From the NCBI RefSeq assembly GCF_042675705.1, contig NZ_JBHTJJ010000001.1: DNA of 64,000 nt. One strand, given 5' to 3'. The number at the start of each line of letters is the position of its first letter. Positions within the stretch are counted from its first letter, which is position 1. Shown in pieces: positions 1 to 9,634 of the stretch. Under the pieces are notes generated by a model. That model had not been told where the DNA came from, searched no databases, and was given only the letters and a program-made list of their open reading frames with translations. The DNA comes from Ruegeria arenilitoris. Lineage in GTDB: Bacteria > Pseudomonadota > Alphaproteobacteria > Rhodobacterales > Rhodobacteraceae. The position numbers were made by a program, and so were the translations under genes.

Positions 1-849
1 CAGCGCCTCAAGCCCGAGGTTCTCGACATTTCCGACGATCCCAACGGCGGAGATGACGGTATCGAAGTCGTGCCTTTCGACCTTGCCACCGGTTTCGATA
101 TGAGCCGTCACCTTGCCTTTGCCGCGATCCAGCTGCTTGACCATGGACTTCTCCATGATCTTCATGCCCTGTTTGACAAAGGATTTCCTGGCGAACGCGC
201 TGATCTCGGCGTCTTCGACCGGCAAGACCCGGTCCATCACTTCGACCACGGTCGTGTCTGCGCCCAACGTATTGTAGAAGCTGGCAAACTCGATCCCGAT
301 CGCTCCGGACCCGATAACAAGCAGCTTTTGCGGCATCCGGGCCGGTTGCAGCGCATGTTTGTAGGTCCAGACCAGATCGCCATCTGCCTCCAGGCCCGGC
401 AACTCGCGCGCACGGGCACCGGTGGCCAAGACGATGTTCTTCGCCGTCAGTTCCTCGGTGCCCTTGTCGGTCTTGACCGTCACTTTGCCTTTCGACGGGA
501 TTGTCGCCTCGCCCATCACGACAGTGACCTTGTTCTTTTTCAGCAAATGACCGACACCGCTGGTCAGCTGCTTGGCAACCCCGCGCGAGCGTTTGACGAC
601 CGCGTCCAGATCGTAACCGATCTTGTCCGCACTAAGACCAAAATCCTTGGCGCGCTCCATCAGGTGGAACACTTCGGCCGACCGCAGCAAGGCCTTGGTC
701 GGGATGCAACCCCAGTTCAGGCAGATGCCGCCCAAATGCTCGCGCTCGACCACGGCGGTCTTGAGGCCCAGTTGGGCCGCACGAATGGCAGCCACATAGC
801 CGCCGGGGCCCGCACCGATTACGATCAGATCAAAGGATTGTGCAGCCAT
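1..849 (-). CDS. lpd: Dihydrolipoyl dehydrogenase (E3), partial, C-terminus outside window
   Basis: FAD-dependent disulfide oxidoreductase that reoxidises dihydrolipoyl groups of 2-oxoacid dehydrogenase complexes in the cytoplasm. The 283 visible residues begin MAAQSFDLIVIGAGPGGY, a Rossmann GxGxxG FAD-binding motif, followed by the redox-active disulfide motif GGICLNWGCIPTKALL near residues 40-55. The gene runs off the left edge; about 180 residues of the usual ~465 are missing. The start is the ATG at 849, with AGAGG upstream on the minus strand. A palindrome at 881-898, nearly identical to one upstream of pdhA at 19 kb, sits 32 bp from the start, which suggests this is the E3 that serves pyruvate dehydrogenase. 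That assignment is inference; the enzyme family is clear. Confidence 0.95.
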   Translation of the reverse strand, partial: MAAQSFDLIVIGAGPGGYVAAIRAAQLGLKTAVVEREHLGGICLNWGCIPTKALLRSAEVFHLMERAKDFGLSADKIGYDLDAVVKRSRGVAKQLTSGVGHLLKKNKVTVVMGEATIPSKGKVTVKTDKGTEELTAKNIVLATGARARELPGLEADGDLVWTYKHALQPARMPQKLLVIGSGAIGIEFASFYNTLGADTTVVEVMDRVLPVEDAEISAFARKSFVKQGMKIMEKSMVKQLDRGKGKVTAHIETGGKVERHDFDTVISAVGIVGNVENLGLEAL

Positions 850-880
850 GTTTACCTCTCGGCGCAGGTCGATTGAAAAC

Positions 881-898
881 TAGTTTACCGTTAAACTA
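881..898. promoter_or_regulatory. Palindromic operator candidate upstream of lpd
   Basis: Perfect inverted repeat TAGTTTA-CCGT-TAAACTA, 32 bp upstream of the lpd start codon. The same arms with a 4 bp spacer occur 25 bp upstream of pdhA at 19009-19032. The near-promoter position suggests repressor binding. The regulator is unknown; MarR- and GntR-type proteins bind sites of this size. Confidence 0.65.
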
Positions 899-1060
899 TT
901 TTTTTGAACGCATCAATATGCTGCCCCGCGACATATGTGACGCAGGGTCATCAAAACAAGAGTGCGCGCTATTCAGCCTATACCCCGCGTCCCTCGAAGG
1001 CTAGAAAAGACCTGCAACCATGTTCGAATTTCGGATCTACAGATTTTAGGGAAACCAATC

Positions 1061-1492
1061 ATGGCCAAGACCCTCAAAGACTTGTTGCTTGCCCTTTTGA
1101 ACGCCACACTGATCCTTGTAGCTCTGTGTCTGTTCCTTGGTTGGAAGCTGGCGCGAAGCGTCGAGAATATTCAGGACAACTTCAGAGAAAGCCTGCAAAT
1201 CGTTCAGCCGCTGCGTGAACAGGCGCAGGGCGTCCGAGAGGATCTTGCAAGTCTGCGCGCTGATCTGTCCGGTATTCACATCCTGGGAGATGATGAGCCG
1301 GAGTTGAAGCAGAAGCTTCAGCAGGCGCTGGTGCGATTGGACGAGGTTCAAGCCAAGCTGGAAACCACGCAGGCCCGCCTCAACGAACTGGTCGAAAATC
1401 CTCAGATGCTGATTGATTACGCAATCACCACGACCGTCGATGCCACAACGGCCAGGCTTATCGAATTGCGCGGATGTGGAGAGGCGGCCTAA
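1061..1492 (+). CDS. Small membrane-anchored coiled-coil protein, function unknown
   Basis: 143 residues. An N-terminal hydrophobic segment (about residues 8-26, LLLALLNATLILVALCLFLG) is followed by a long charged helix rich in Leu, Gln and Glu (about 32-120) with heptad character, so a single-pass membrane protein with a soluble coiled coil is likely. The ATG at 1061 (MAKTLKDLL) was chosen because upstream in-frame codons give a basic, low-complexity N-terminus with no membrane or family features. It converges with the DUF924 gene, the stop codons overlapping by 4 bp. I do not recognise a named family. Confidence 0.7.
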   Translation: MAKTLKDLLLALLNATLILVALCLFLGWKLARSVENIQDNFRESLQIVQPLREQAQGVREDLASLRADLSGIHILGDDEPELKQKLQQALVRLDEVQAKLETTQARLNELVENPQMLIDYAITTTVDATTARLIELRGCGEAA

Positions 1493-2067
1493 CCCGCCGC
1501 CTGCAACTCACGCACCGTTGTGCCGTATCCACCGCCGCTGACATATGCGGCTTCGGGTGCCGTGGTCTGACGGGCAAGCGCCGCGTTGCGGTACGGGAAA
1601 CGCCCGAACTGGCGGATCACCTCACGATGGGCCCGGGCATGCAGCAGATTGCTTGAACCATGTTCAGGCATACGCTGGCACATCAGGCGCACACAGCGCT
1701 CCTGATCGCACAGGTTCTCTGAATGCATCATCGGCAGGTAGAAGAACTGTCGGGCGGGCTCGTCGATCTTCAGATCCCATTCCTTGTCGACAGCACACTT
1801 CGCTGCTGCCAGTGCCGCCTTGTCGGATGAGAAGGCTTTGCCGCTGCCTCGGAACATGTTGCGCGGAAACTGGTCCATGAGGATGATGTAGGCCAGCGAT
1901 CCGCTGGGATACGTCAACCACAGAGAGAACTTCCCTTCGCACGCGGCTTGCCATGTCTCAAGGAAGCGGTCCCGTATCTGCGCATCCAGCGCTTCATCTT
2001 CGCGGTACCACCCCTCGGGGCCTACTTCATCCAACCAGAAACTCAGTACTTCTTCAGGACCAACCAT
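1489..2067 (-). CDS. DUF924 family protein
   Basis: 192 residues, full length for the family. It begins MVGPEEVLSFWLDEVGPEGWY and contains the helical TPR-like signature of DUF924, including LAYIILMDQFPRNMFRG (about 57-73), FFYLPMMHSENLCDQERCV (about 108-126) and HREVIRQFGRFPYRN (about 147-161). Members are widespread in proteobacteria and have no established biochemical role. The gene has its own short upstream region (2068-2175) and tail-overlaps the preceding plus-strand gene. Confidence 0.88.
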   Translation of the reverse strand: MVGPEEVLSFWLDEVGPEGWYREDEALDAQIRDRFLETWQAACEGKFSLWLTYPSGSLAYIILMDQFPRNMFRGSGKAFSSDKAALAAAKCAVDKEWDLKIDEPARQFFYLPMMHSENLCDQERCVRLMCQRMPEHGSSNLLHARAHREVIRQFGRFPYRNAALARQTTAPEAAYVSGGGYGTTVRELQAAG

Positions 2068-2175
2068 TGCCCTTGTCTCCGTCTGTTCCCCCCCGAGGGA
2101 CGTAACGTCATTTAAGTCGGTTTTACAGACTTGTTACAGTAACATATTGCAACAGTGACGACACAAATCCGGCGG

Positions 2176-3447
2176 TCAGGCAGGTTGGTGCTCATCCTCT
2201 TCGTCCTGAGCCGCTTCGATCGCGACTTCCTGAGCAACTTCCAGTGCGACCGGCGATGCCGTCGGGTACAGCGGCGACATGGTGCCGGTCTCGTCCACGG
2301 GCACCGAGGCCCGCTGGGTCATCCGGTAGACCGCATAGCCTGCCATGACAAAAAGCAGTGCGGCAATGAACAGGAAAAAGCCGGGCGGCCCGAACACGGC
2401 ATCCCCCATCAACCAGCCGGTGATCAGCGGGCCGGCAATTGCGCCAAGCCCGTTGATGAAAATAAGCCCGCCGGACGCGGCCGCCATATCTTCATGTTCG
2501 AGGTAGTCGTTGGTGTAGGCGATGAGCAGGGAATACAGCGGATTGGACATGCCACCGATGACAAAGGCCGCAGCCAGCAAAACCGGGAAGTCGACCCCGA
2601 AAACCATGCCCACCGCCGCACTGATGCCGCCAACGACCGAAACCAGCAGGATCAACAGGCGCCGGTCCATACGATCCGAAAACCAGCCCAACGGATACTG
2701 CAGAACCAACGCGCCGATGTAGAATGACGCCACGAAGGTCGAAATCTCGACCAGTGTCAGCCCGGCCCGCGCGCCGTAAACCGCGGCCATGCCGAACTGA
2801 GCCGAAAAGATGCCGCCCAACAGGAACATGCCGACACAGCCCAAGGGCGACGTGTCCATCAGCTGCTTGAGCGTCATCGGCTTGGTCGTATCAAAAGCCG
2901 GGGTCGGAGAAATCGACAACAGGATCGGAGCAAAGGAAACGGAAACCAGAATCGAGGCAATCACAAAGGTTTCGTACCCGGCCGGGTCCCCTGCAAGCAT
3001 CAGTGCCTGCGCGCTGACAATGCCGATCATCTGGACGATCATATATAGCGACAATGCCTGGCCACGGTTTTCGTTGCTCGCGGCGTTGTTCAGCCAGCTT
3101 TCGGCGGTCACGTACACGCCGGAAAAGCAGAACCCGATGACCACACGGCCCAGCGACCACGCGATCGGATCGGTCAGCATCGGATAGCTGATCATCACGG
3201 CAGAGATGAACGACGCCAGCGCAGCGAAGACCCGCACGTGCCCGACCCGCCGTATCATCTCGGGTGCAAGTCGGGATCCGCCCAGAAAACCGAGGAAATA
3301 CGCGGACATGACAAACGACATCTGCAGGGTCGAAAACCCTTCGATCTCACCCCGGACACCCAACAAGGTGCCCTGCAGGCCGTTGCCGATCATCAGCAGA
3401 CCCATTCCGAGTAGAAGCGCCCACGCGCTGGCAAGTACCTGAAGCAT
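2176..3447 (-). CDS. MFS transporter, YcaD-like
   Basis: 423 residues with about twelve hydrophobic segments, beginning in a membrane helix (MLQVLASAWALLLGMGLLMIG). The loop after helix 2 and the segment VYVTAESWLNNAASNENRG (about 116-134) are typical of the YcaD-like branch of the major facilitator superfamily. The C-terminus is a cytoplasmic tail rich in Glu and Ala. Substrate is unknown. The gene is flanked by about 110 bp on each side and appears monocistronic. Confidence 0.85.
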   Translation of the reverse strand: MLQVLASAWALLLGMGLLMIGNGLQGTLLGVRGEIEGFSTLQMSFVMSAYFLGFLGGSRLAPEMIRRVGHVRVFAALASFISAVMISYPMLTDPIAWSLGRVVIGFCFSGVYVTAESWLNNAASNENRGQALSLYMIVQMIGIVSAQALMLAGDPAGYETFVIASILVSVSFAPILLSISPTPAFDTTKPMTLKQLMDTSPLGCVGMFLLGGIFSAQFGMAAVYGARAGLTLVEISTFVASFYIGALVLQYPLGWFSDRMDRRLLILLVSVVGGISAAVGMVFGVDFPVLLAAAFVIGGMSNPLYSLLIAYTNDYLEHEDMAAASGGLIFINGLGAIAGPLITGWLMGDAVFGPPGFFLFIAALLFVMAGYAVYRMTQRASVPVDETGTMSPLYPTASPVALEVAQEVAIEAAQDEEDEHQPA

Positions 3448-3555
3448 GTTTGCACTCCAAATCCGCTGAACAATGGCTTTCGTTAAAGGATCAAACGATA
3501 TCCCGGTCGCGCTTGTCTACGACATTGACCAGATTCGATCCCGCGATCCCGCCCT

Positions 3556-4602
3556 CTAAGGGATCAAAAGCGACGCGTCACCATAAGAAAAGAAGCGATA
3601 GCCACTTTTGATCGCATGATCATAGACCCGCAGCATCCTGTCCCGGCCCATCAGCGCCGAAACCAGCATCAGAAGTGTCGATTTCGGCAGATGGAAATTG
3701 GTCATCAGCGCATCGGTGACCTGAAACTGGAAGCCGGGGTAGATGAAGATGTCGGTCTCTCCCTCCCAAGGCTGGATCGATCCATCGCGCGCGGCACTTT
3801 CGATCAGTCGCAAGGCCGTGGTGCCAACCGGGATGACGCGACCACCCGAGGCTTTGGTCGCCTGAACCTCGGCTGCGGCCTGCGGGCTGACCTGCCCCCA
3901 TTCGGCGTGCATCTTGTGGGTCGTCACATCCTCGACCTTGACCGGTAGGAAAGTTCCGGCCCCGACGTGCAGGGTAACATGGGTGAACTCGACCCCTCGA
4001 TCCGCAAGGGCTTGCAACAATGGCTCGTCAAAATGCAGAGAGGCGGTCGGTGCCGCCACGGCCCCGGCCTGCCGCGCCCAAACGGTCTGGTAATCGGTCT
4101 TGTCACGGTCGTCCGCCGGCCGTTTGGCCGCGATGTAGGGGGGCAAAGGCATTGCTCCGGCCTGCTCGAGCGCCCGGTCGAAATCATCGCCCTTCAGATT
4201 GAAGCGCAGATGGGCCTGGCCGTCGGCGACCCCTTCCAGAACCGCGCTGAGGTCGTCGGAAAACACAATTTCTTCGCCCACCCGGATCTTCTTGAGCGGT
4301 TTCAGCAATGCGCCCCAGGTGCCGTCGGCGCGGGGCTCCAGCAAGGTGGCCTCGATTGCGGCCGAGACCGGACCCTGGGCGCTGTCGCGATGACGCCGGC
4401 CGCTCAGCCGGGCCGGGATGACGCGCGTGTCGTTCAGCACCAGCCGATCACCGGGGCGAAGCCAGTCGGGCAGGTTGAACACCCGATCATCCGAGATCGC
4501 GTCACCCTGTGCCACCAGCAGGCGCGCCGAAGACCGCGGGCTGGCGGGCCGCGTGGCAATCAGGTCATCAGGCAGGTCGAAATCGAAATCACTCAGCTTC
4601 AT
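3556..4602 (-). CDS. queA: S-adenosylmethionine:tRNA ribosyltransferase-isomerase
   Basis: QueA transfers and isomerises the ribosyl group of SAM onto 7-aminomethyl-7-deazaguanine in tRNA to make epoxyqueuosine. The 348-residue protein has the family hallmarks LSDFDFDLPDDLIATRP at the N-terminus, LNDTRVIPARLSG (about 56-68), LHVGAGTFLPVKVEDV (about 209-224) and the C-terminal TNFHLPKSTLLMLVSAL. The ATG at 4602 was chosen because it starts exactly at the conserved MKLSDFDF; upstream in-frame codons are not family-like. It follows the AsmA-like gene by 44 bp and may be cotranscribed with it. Confidence 0.95.
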   Translation of the reverse strand: MKLSDFDFDLPDDLIATRPASPRSSARLLVAQGDAISDDRVFNLPDWLRPGDRLVLNDTRVIPARLSGRRHRDSAQGPVSAAIEATLLEPRADGTWGALLKPLKKIRVGEEIVFSDDLSAVLEGVADGQAHLRFNLKGDDFDRALEQAGAMPLPPYIAAKRPADDRDKTDYQTVWARQAGAVAAPTASLHFDEPLLQALADRGVEFTHVTLHVGAGTFLPVKVEDVTTHKMHAEWGQVSPQAAAEVQATKASGGRVIPVGTTALRLIESAARDGSIQPWEGETDIFIYPGFQFQVTDALMTNFHLPKSTLLMLVSALMGRDRMLRVYDHAIKSGYRFFSYGDASLLIP

Positions 4603-4646
4603 GGCGGCGCCATACATCGCCCGAACAGATTCGGCCACACTCTGCG

Positions 4647-7600
4647 TCAGCGGTCCTCGCCCCGGCTTCCCACCGAAGGGCTGGGTCCTTCCGGTGCAAC
4701 CGGCGTTGCGTTGGGGCCGTCGGAAACGGTTGGGGCAGGTTCTCGCAGCAGGTTGCGCAGAAACAGTGGCGCCAGACCGGACAACGGGTTCACCGACACT
4801 TGCGGGGCCGAAATCGGGCCCACCAGCGTATAGTTGAACGCGAAAACGCCCTCGCCCTTCTTTGTCAGGACGCTGCCAATCGCGTTCACCATATAGATCG
4901 GAGAGATCGCGCCGCGAAGGTTCAGGAACTTTCGTTCGGTATCCACCGTCCCGTCGAAGGACAGCCCCATCGACGGTCCGACCGCACTGCCGCTGAGAAT
5001 CTTGACCTCGGTCGGCGTGATCCGCATCTCGCTGTCGATTGATGAGAAGTAGATCCCCTGCCCGGCCATCTCGGTCAGTAGACCGACAAGGCTGATGGCA
5101 TTCAGCAACGCCGCCATGGCCGGAGCATCCTGGATCCGCGTGTCCGTGATTTTCAGGGTCAGATCGTAGTTGCCCGGGCCAGCCACCGGATTCAACCGGA
5201 GTTGCAGCTTTCCCCCTCTGGCCTGGGTCAACAAACCGGCAGACCGCAGCACCGCACCAGCGTCCACGGACTGCAGGCTGACCGCACTGCGAGATCCGCT
5301 GGGCACAACCTGCCCCTGAACAGGGGCACCTCCGTTGACCTGAGCGGAAAATCCACCCTTCAACCCACCGGTCGTTTCGAAATTGCCCTTCAAACCGGTC
5401 AGGGCCACTTCCTCGGTCACCTGCAGCCGGTCCAGCGCCACGTCAAGGTTCGGGCCTCGACCGGATGACGCGCCGCCGCCGCTGCTGCTGCCGAACGTCG
5501 CTTTGCCCAGGTTGAGAACGCCGCCCAGCACGCGGATATCCGGCGCCGCGGCGCCACGGCCGATCAACTCGGCCGGAACGGCCAACCAATCGCCCAGTTC
5601 AAAAGAACTGAACTGAACCCGATCCAAAGCGCCATTTGCGATCGAGATCGAAGCCACCGCACGCAATCCGGCGGCATCAATCCGCAGGCTGTCCACTCGC
5701 AGTTGATCGCCCAGCGTCGCCTCGGTGGCCAACGTCCCGGCAGTGGCTGCGGATTTTTGCCAACCCAGTTCCGGAATTGCCATCCCGACGCCGACCAGAT
5801 CGGAGGTCGCGGTCAGCTTTGTCGGCTCTCCCCCACCAATTCCAAGACTGATCTCAGCCACGCCTTGCCCGGTCAGCATACCGGACGGCAATCCGGCCTT
5901 CAGTTCATCCATCAGCCGCGGGGACAGTTCGATCTGCCCGCTGAGCGTGCTGCGTTGCGCTGTCTTGCCGCCGATCGGCTGTCGCCAAGTCGCCTGTATC
6001 GGCACCTCTCCGAACAGACCGTCTCCGTCGATGGCCACTTGGGTCTGATCCCCGCTCAGGCGCAGTTTGGCGGCGCTGATGCGAAAGCCCGGAACCAGTT
6101 TTTCCGTATCCAGATCAATCAATTCGCCCAGAAAGTGAAATTGCGTATCCTCGAATTTCAACCCCTTGATCAAGGGCAGAGACAGAGTGCCGCCCAGTCG
6201 CACACTGCCCGAAGCCAGATCGACCGGAAGGTTTGCCTTAGTCAGCAACTGCAGCGGCGCCCGGTCAAGCAACGACAAGGCCGAGGTCACACTGCCACTG
6301 GCCTGAACACGCACAATGCCCGGTGTATTCTTTTTGATGTCGGTATCGGGGATAATGAACGACGTCCCAGAGGCATCAACCGCGCCACCGTCATCGGCGA
6401 TCACGACGCCCTTGCGGGCGGTTACCGTGAACCGACGGCCAATCAGCGTGGCCTGCCCACGCCCGCCTTGGATCGGCGGCAAGGTCTTGGCAAACCGAAC
6501 CAGCGCATCATCGAAATCGAAATCAAGATACAGTTCGGGCTTGGAGTCTCCGGGCCGCAGCCTCAGAACAAAGTCCATGTCCGACAGATTGCCTTCGTAC
6601 AGGTTCTCGGTCACCCATTTGCGCGGTTTCGGAGCCAATCGGGGCGGCCAGTATTGAAGCAGCTTGTCCGATGCCATGTGCCCCAGCCGCGCGTTCAGAT
6701 CCACGCTCCACCCCTCTGGCAGGCCCACAAGCTTGCCCGAAGCGCGCAACAGGTCTTCGCCATCTTCCACCACGACTTGCCCCAGCTGCAGCCGGAACGG
6801 GTTCAGGCGCACTTGGAAGTCCAGATCGGCCTGCTTGACCTCAAGCGCATCAACGAACAGGTCGGCCGGGTTCACCCGGATACCGTTCAGACGGAACTGC
6901 ACCGCCATGCTTTCCAGCGTGCCGGCCTCTACACCCTTCAGATAAGCTTTCCCCTCGCCCTGTACGCTGCCCCAGCCCGACACCACGGAAACCTCGTTGA
7001 AATCCAGTACCTGCTGCGCCGGGTCATAGGTAAAATACGTGCGGGCCGAGTCGAACGGAACCGGTCGGGTCTCGGGGTTTGGCTGAACGGCCCCTGCCCC
7101 AAGGTTCAAGGTTGCAAATACAGGCCCAAGCGCCCCGACCCCGTCGATACTGCCGCGCAATGCGCCCGAGATCGGCGTGTCCAACACCTGCAACCAGGCC
7201 AGCGCCGGCGATTGCGCCGCGACGTCGGTCGCTGGAAGATCGGTGATCGAAATCCCGAACTGCGCCTCGGGTGAGCCGAGCGTGCTGGTGTAGTTCGCTT
7301 CGATCATGCTGACATAGTCACGGCCGGCCAGCACCGAGAACCCGGTCGCCAGGCGCAGGGCGCCTTCACTCCGCGTCGCCAGAATATGCCCGCCGTCCAG
7401 AACCCAGGACCGCCCAAGGCGCAGGTCCCGATAATCCAGCGTAATGGCGTCAAGCTCGACCGAGGTCAGGGACGACAGGACGGGTGACAGGAACACCTGA
7501 TCGGACTGTTCGATCAATTCGGCCAAGGTTGGCGCATTCTGCACGGGCGCGCTGCCGGAACCGACGGTCAGCGAGAGCGATCCGTCCTCGGCTCGGGTCA

Positions 7601-8042
7601 ATGCGATCTGCGCGCCGTTGAGGGTGATCCGCTTGGGCCGGACATGGCCGCGCAGCAGCGGGCGCATCGCCAGGCTGGCCTGCATGCTCGAGACCTGTGC
7701 AATCTGGCGCCCCTCGGCGTCGCTGATCGAAACATCGCTGAGCCGCAGACGAGGGCGCCATTCCTGGTTGATGATAAAGCTGACATCGCCGAACCGGATC
7801 TGCAGGCCGCCCAAAGCGTTTTCCAGCCGCGTTTCGACCCGGTCGCGCAGCCATTCCGGCGCGTGGATCCGATGACCAAACACCATGACCCCGGACAGGA
7901 CGGCCAGAAACACCAGCAGGAACACCCCGCGTAAGGCCCACAGCCCGGCAGTCCGCCGACGGGATCGGCGGCGCGGCGGTTTCCCGCCCTTCTCAGCCTC
8001 GTCCTGTTCGTCTTGCGCCAATTTGCCGTCCACGTCTTTCAA
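4647..8042 (-). CDS. AsmA/YhdP-like giant envelope protein (DUF3971/AsmA-like C-terminal)
   Basis: 1131 residues: a basic, Lys/Arg-rich N-terminus, one transmembrane helix (about 33-55, LWALRGVFLLVFLAVLSGVM), then a very long beta-rich periplasmic region. Motifs such as WRPRLRLSDVSISDAEG and IRFGDVSF are typical of AsmA/YhdP N-terminal repeats, and the C-terminal third (LLTEMAGQGIYFSSIDSEMRITPTEV) matches the AsmA-like C-terminal region. Relatives in Escherichia coli (YhdP, TamB) are thought to bridge inner and outer membranes and move phospholipids. Equivalent function here is inference. It is divergent from bcp with a 59 bp gap. Confidence 0.85.
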   Translation of the reverse strand: MKDVDGKLAQDEQDEAEKGGKPPRRRSRRRTAGLWALRGVFLLVFLAVLSGVMVFGHRIHAPEWLRDRVETRLENALGGLQIRFGDVSFIINQEWRPRLRLSDVSISDAEGRQIAQVSSMQASLAMRPLLRGHVRPKRITLNGAQIALTRAEDGSLSLTVGSGSAPVQNAPTLAELIEQSDQVFLSPVLSSLTSVELDAITLDYRDLRLGRSWVLDGGHILATRSEGALRLATGFSVLAGRDYVSMIEANYTSTLGSPEAQFGISITDLPATDVAAQSPALAWLQVLDTPISGALRGSIDGVGALGPVFATLNLGAGAVQPNPETRPVPFDSARTYFTYDPAQQVLDFNEVSVVSGWGSVQGEGKAYLKGVEAGTLESMAVQFRLNGIRVNPADLFVDALEVKQADLDFQVRLNPFRLQLGQVVVEDGEDLLRASGKLVGLPEGWSVDLNARLGHMASDKLLQYWPPRLAPKPRKWVTENLYEGNLSDMDFVLRLRPGDSKPELYLDFDFDDALVRFAKTLPPIQGGRGQATLIGRRFTVTARKGVVIADDGGAVDASGTSFIIPDTDIKKNTPGIVRVQASGSVTSALSLLDRAPLQLLTKANLPVDLASGSVRLGGTLSLPLIKGLKFEDTQFHFLGELIDLDTEKLVPGFRISAAKLRLSGDQTQVAIDGDGLFGEVPIQATWRQPIGGKTAQRSTLSGQIELSPRLMDELKAGLPSGMLTGQGVAEISLGIGGGEPTKLTATSDLVGVGMAIPELGWQKSAATAGTLATEATLGDQLRVDSLRIDAAGLRAVASISIANGALDRVQFSSFELGDWLAVPAELIGRGAAAPDIRVLGGVLNLGKATFGSSSGGGASSGRGPNLDVALDRLQVTEEVALTGLKGNFETTGGLKGGFSAQVNGGAPVQGQVVPSGSRSAVSLQSVDAGAVLRSAGLLTQARGGKLQLRLNPVAGPGNYDLTLKITDTRIQDAPAMAALLNAISLVGLLTEMAGQGIYFSSIDSEMRITPTEVKILSGSAVGPSMGLSFDGTVDTERKFLNLRGAISPIYMVNAIGSVLTKKGEGVFAFNYTLVGPISAPQVSVNPLSGLAPLFLRNLLREPAPTVSDGPNATPVAPEGPSPSVGSRGEDR

Positions 8043-8101
8043 CCTGCCCGAGCCGCCCTATGATACGCGGCATCACCTACAAATCCTGACCGGAGTTCAA
8101 A

Positions 8102-8563
8102 ATGCCTGACGTTGCAGACATCGCCCCCGATTTCACCTTGCCCCGCGATGGCGGCGGCACGGTTACCCTGTCGGACCTGCGCGGTCGTCCCGTTGTTCTG
8201 TTCTTTTATCCCCGCGATGATACGCCGGGCTGCACCAAGGAATCCATCGGTTTCTCGGAGCAGCTTCAATCCTTTGCAGACGCCGGCGCACAGGTTTTCG
8301 GCATCTCTCGCGACAGCGTTGCCAAGCACGACAAGTTCGTCGCCAAGCACGGGCTGACCACTCCGCTGCTGTCCGACGAAGGTTCGACCGTGTGCGAGGA
8401 TTACGGCGTCTGGGTCGAAAAAAACATGTATGGCAAGAAGTCGATGGGGATCGAGCGCTCAACCTTCCTGATCGACGCCGACGGAAAGGTCGCCCGCGTC
8501 TGGCGCAAGGTCAAAGTTCCCGGCCATGTGGATGAGGTGCTGGAGGCCGTACGCGCGCTTTGA
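8102..8563 (+). CDS. bcp: Thioredoxin-dependent peroxiredoxin, Bcp/PrxQ type
   Basis: 153 residues. The thioredoxin-fold peroxiredoxin signature VVLFFYPRDDTPGCTKES (about 36-53) holds the peroxidatic Cys in TPGCTKE. Family function is thiol-dependent reduction of hydrogen peroxide and organic hydroperoxides in the cytoplasm. The resolving Cys found five residues downstream in Escherichia coli Bcp is absent (GCTKESIGF); a later Cys in STVCEDYGVW may resolve instead, or the enzyme may work as a 1-Cys form. It slightly precedes the DUF455 gene and may be cotranscribed. Confidence 0.93.
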   Translation: MPDVADIAPDFTLPRDGGGTVTLSDLRGRPVVLFFYPRDDTPGCTKESIGFSEQLQSFADAGAQVFGISRDSVAKHDKFVAKHGLTTPLLSDEGSTVCEDYGVWVEKNMYGKKSMGIERSTFLIDADGKVARVWRKVKVPGHVDEVLEAVRAL

Positions 8564-8619
8564 CGCTGCGGGCCATCCGGTCTAAGAGGCGGCAGTTTTC
8601 ATCCAACCCGAGGATTACC

Positions 8620-9459
8620 GTGGCCAAAACCCTGACCCAGATGGCAACCGAGGTTCTGACCACTGCGGATGGGCGGTCCAAGACCGCCCTTTCCAAACGC
8701 TATGCCGCCGAATGGTTTGCAGCGCGCAACGGCGACACCCCCGCGATCGAAGTCGGGACAGCTACGCCACCGTTGCATCCGTCGCGTCCTGACAAGCCCG
8801 AACTGCTGTCGCCGCGCGACGTGCCGCGCCGTCGCCCCGGCTCGGAGGCTGGGCGCATCGCGCTGCTGCACGCTGTGGCCCATATCGAGTTGAACGCAGT
8901 AGACCTGCACTGGGACATCATCGCCCGGTTCGGGCATGTGCCGATGCCGATCGGATTCTACGACGACTGGGTCAAATGCGCCGAGGAGGAGTCGCGCCAT
9001 TTCGAGATGGTCTGCGACTGCCTAGAAGCGATGGGCAGCCACTACGGCGCCCTGCCCGCCCATGCCGGGATGTGGCGCGCGGCCGAGGACACCGCCGAAG
9101 ACCTGATGGGCCGGTTGGCGGTGGTGCCGATGGTGCTCGAGGCGCGCGGCCTCGACGTGACACCGGGCATGATCGACATCTTCCGCAAGGCAAAGGCCGA
9201 TCAGGCCGTGGCCGCGCTTGAGGTGATCTATGCCGAAGAAGTCGGGCATGTGGCCTATGGCTCGAAATGGTTCCACTTTCTGTGCGGCCGCGAGAATGCC
9301 GACCCCAAGTACGTGTTCCATCAACTGGTCCGGCGCTATTTTCATGGCGCGCTCAAGCCGCCCTTCAACGAGGAAAAGCGGGCCGAAGCCGGCCTGCCGC
9401 CCGATTTCTACTGGCCTTTGACCGAGGATCTGCCGCTCCCGGGAGACGGGAAGCGCTGA
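8620..9459 (+). CDS. DUF455 ferritin-like domain protein
   Basis: 279 residues. The region HAVAHIELNAVDLHWD (about 86-101), CAEEESRHFEMV (about 120-131) and IYAEEVGHVAYG (about 206-217) supplies the paired Glu/His helices of a ferritin-like di-metal four-helix bundle, characteristic of DUF455. Some relatives are annotated as rRNA-hydrolysing or tRNA-modifying ferritin-like proteins, but no function is established for this family. GTG at 8620 was chosen because GAGGA precedes it at a good distance; an earlier in-frame ATG (8560) would overlap bcp. Confidence 0.85.
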   Translation: MAKTLTQMATEVLTTADGRSKTALSKRYAAEWFAARNGDTPAIEVGTATPPLHPSRPDKPELLSPRDVPRRRPGSEAGRIALLHAVAHIELNAVDLHWDIIARFGHVPMPIGFYDDWVKCAEEESRHFEMVCDCLEAMGSHYGALPAHAGMWRAAEDTAEDLMGRLAVVPMVLEARGLDVTPGMIDIFRKAKADQAVAALEVIYAEEVGHVAYGSKWFHFLCGRENADPKYVFHQLVRRYFHGALKPPFNEEKRAEAGLPPDFYWPLTEDLPLPGDGKR

Positions 9460-9634
9460 CGGAAACGCGCCGATTTCGGCAATTTTCTGCCGATGACGTG
9501 CGGGAAAACACCGTAATTGTCGACCAATCGGTTAACAAACTTGCCCAATCGGGAACGGCCCTTTAAGCAATCGGCCGAAGGGGCGGCGATCCACTCACGA
9601 CCGTTCCCGACATTGGGGATGAGAGGTAAGGCGC

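Noticed and set aside
5703..7274. 523-codon open frame on the plus strand
   Set aside because: Antisense to the AsmA-like gene; composition of a shadow frame.
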